Assembly (NCBI GenBank): GCA_030620255.1
Contig: JAUXFB010000101.1
Span: 1 to 5,949 of the forward strand
Source of the DNA: Candidatus Aminicenantota bacterium
Lineage (GTDB): Bacteria > Acidobacteriota > Aminicenantia > UBA2199
Length of the DNA stretch: 5,949 nucleotides
Direction of reading: 5' to 3'
Shown: positions 5,830 to 5,949 of the stretch, in pieces
Numbering within the stretch: the first letter of the stretch is position 1
How the letters are laid out: each line of letters opens with the position of its first letter
Position numbers and translations under genes: made by a program
The notes under the pieces: generated by a model
What the model was told of the DNA's origin: nothing
Databases searched by the model: none
What the model saw: only the letters and a program-made list of their open reading frames with translations

Positions 5830-5949
5830 CTATTTATGTGAAACATTTTTATTATTTTTAATTTTGTTACTTTTGTTTTCAAGGCTTATGCTTTTTTTCG
5901 GATCAGGTTTAGAGTTTGGATTTTTCTTTTTATAATCAGTGTCATACCA
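5830..5949 (-). CDS. C-terminal end of an unidentified protein, cut by the window edge
   Basis: On the minus strand one frame is open from the right edge for 39 codons to a TAG at 5832-5830. The tail begins WYDTDYKKKNPNSKPDP and is rich in lysine (11 of 39) and asparagine (7 of 39), as expected for a disordered, basic C-terminus. Support for its being real comes from context: a probable terminator hairpin follows its stop on the same strand, and a separate promoter then drives the next gene. Against it, lysine and asparagine codons are also what AT-rich non-coding DNA yields, and a second frame is open for about 20 codons. No family can be recognised from this fragment. Confidence 0.45.
   Translation of the reverse strand, partial: WYDTDYKKKNPNSKPDPKKSISLENKSNKIKNNKNVSHK

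Noticed and set aside
5821..5841. Six-codon frame ATG to TGA just after a GGGGGGAGAG stretch
   Set aside because: The purine run abuts the ATG with no spacing, and the frame overlaps the stop region of the opposite-strand gene tail.

Overview
This is an AT-rich stretch carrying four complete protein genes plus one gene tail cut by the right edge. Strong Shine-Dalgarno sites (AAGGAG/AGGAGG types) precede every complete gene, and promoter-like boxes resemble the bacterial housekeeping consensus. An exported S46-family peptidase points to a Gram-negative, probably uncultured and anaerobic bacterium that lives on peptides and amino acids. The phylum cannot be fixed from the sequence: S46 peptidases are best known from Bacteroidota but occur in several other phyla.

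Layout, left to right. Bases 1-124 form a short block of higher GC (about 51% over the first 70 bases, by hand count) with a hairpin and several open frames. It contains no gene I can defend. A rightward gene at 218-2380 encodes a periplasmic or lipid-anchored dipeptidyl-peptidase of family S46, with the catalytic His/Asp/Ser and the arginine that marks the DPP11 (Asp/Glu-specific) type. Next comes serC (phosphoserine aminotransferase, 2514-3587), then a response regulator with a GGDEF diguanylate cyclase output (3731-4651). The gaps of 133 and 143 bases each contain a plausible promoter, so these three genes look independently transcribed rather than one tight operon. A convergent leftward gene (4707-5654) encodes carbamate kinase. 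It has the best promoter in the window, and just upstream lies a hairpin that probably terminates a further leftward gene whose last 39 codons enter from the right edge (5830-5949). Between that tail and the hairpin is an unusual cluster of long G runs.

Together the genes suggest protein use: the S46 enzyme would release acidic dipeptides outside the cytoplasm, carbamate kinase would make ATP from carbamoyl phosphate, and SerC would make serine. The cyclic-di-GMP regulator is an orphan with no sensor kinase in view. The metabolic link is inferred from function, not from shared transcription. I found no mobile element, CRISPR array, RNA gene or clearly novel multi-gene system. The points most worth checking are the predicted DPP11 specificity, the lipobox in its signal peptide, the left-edge block and the G-run cluster.
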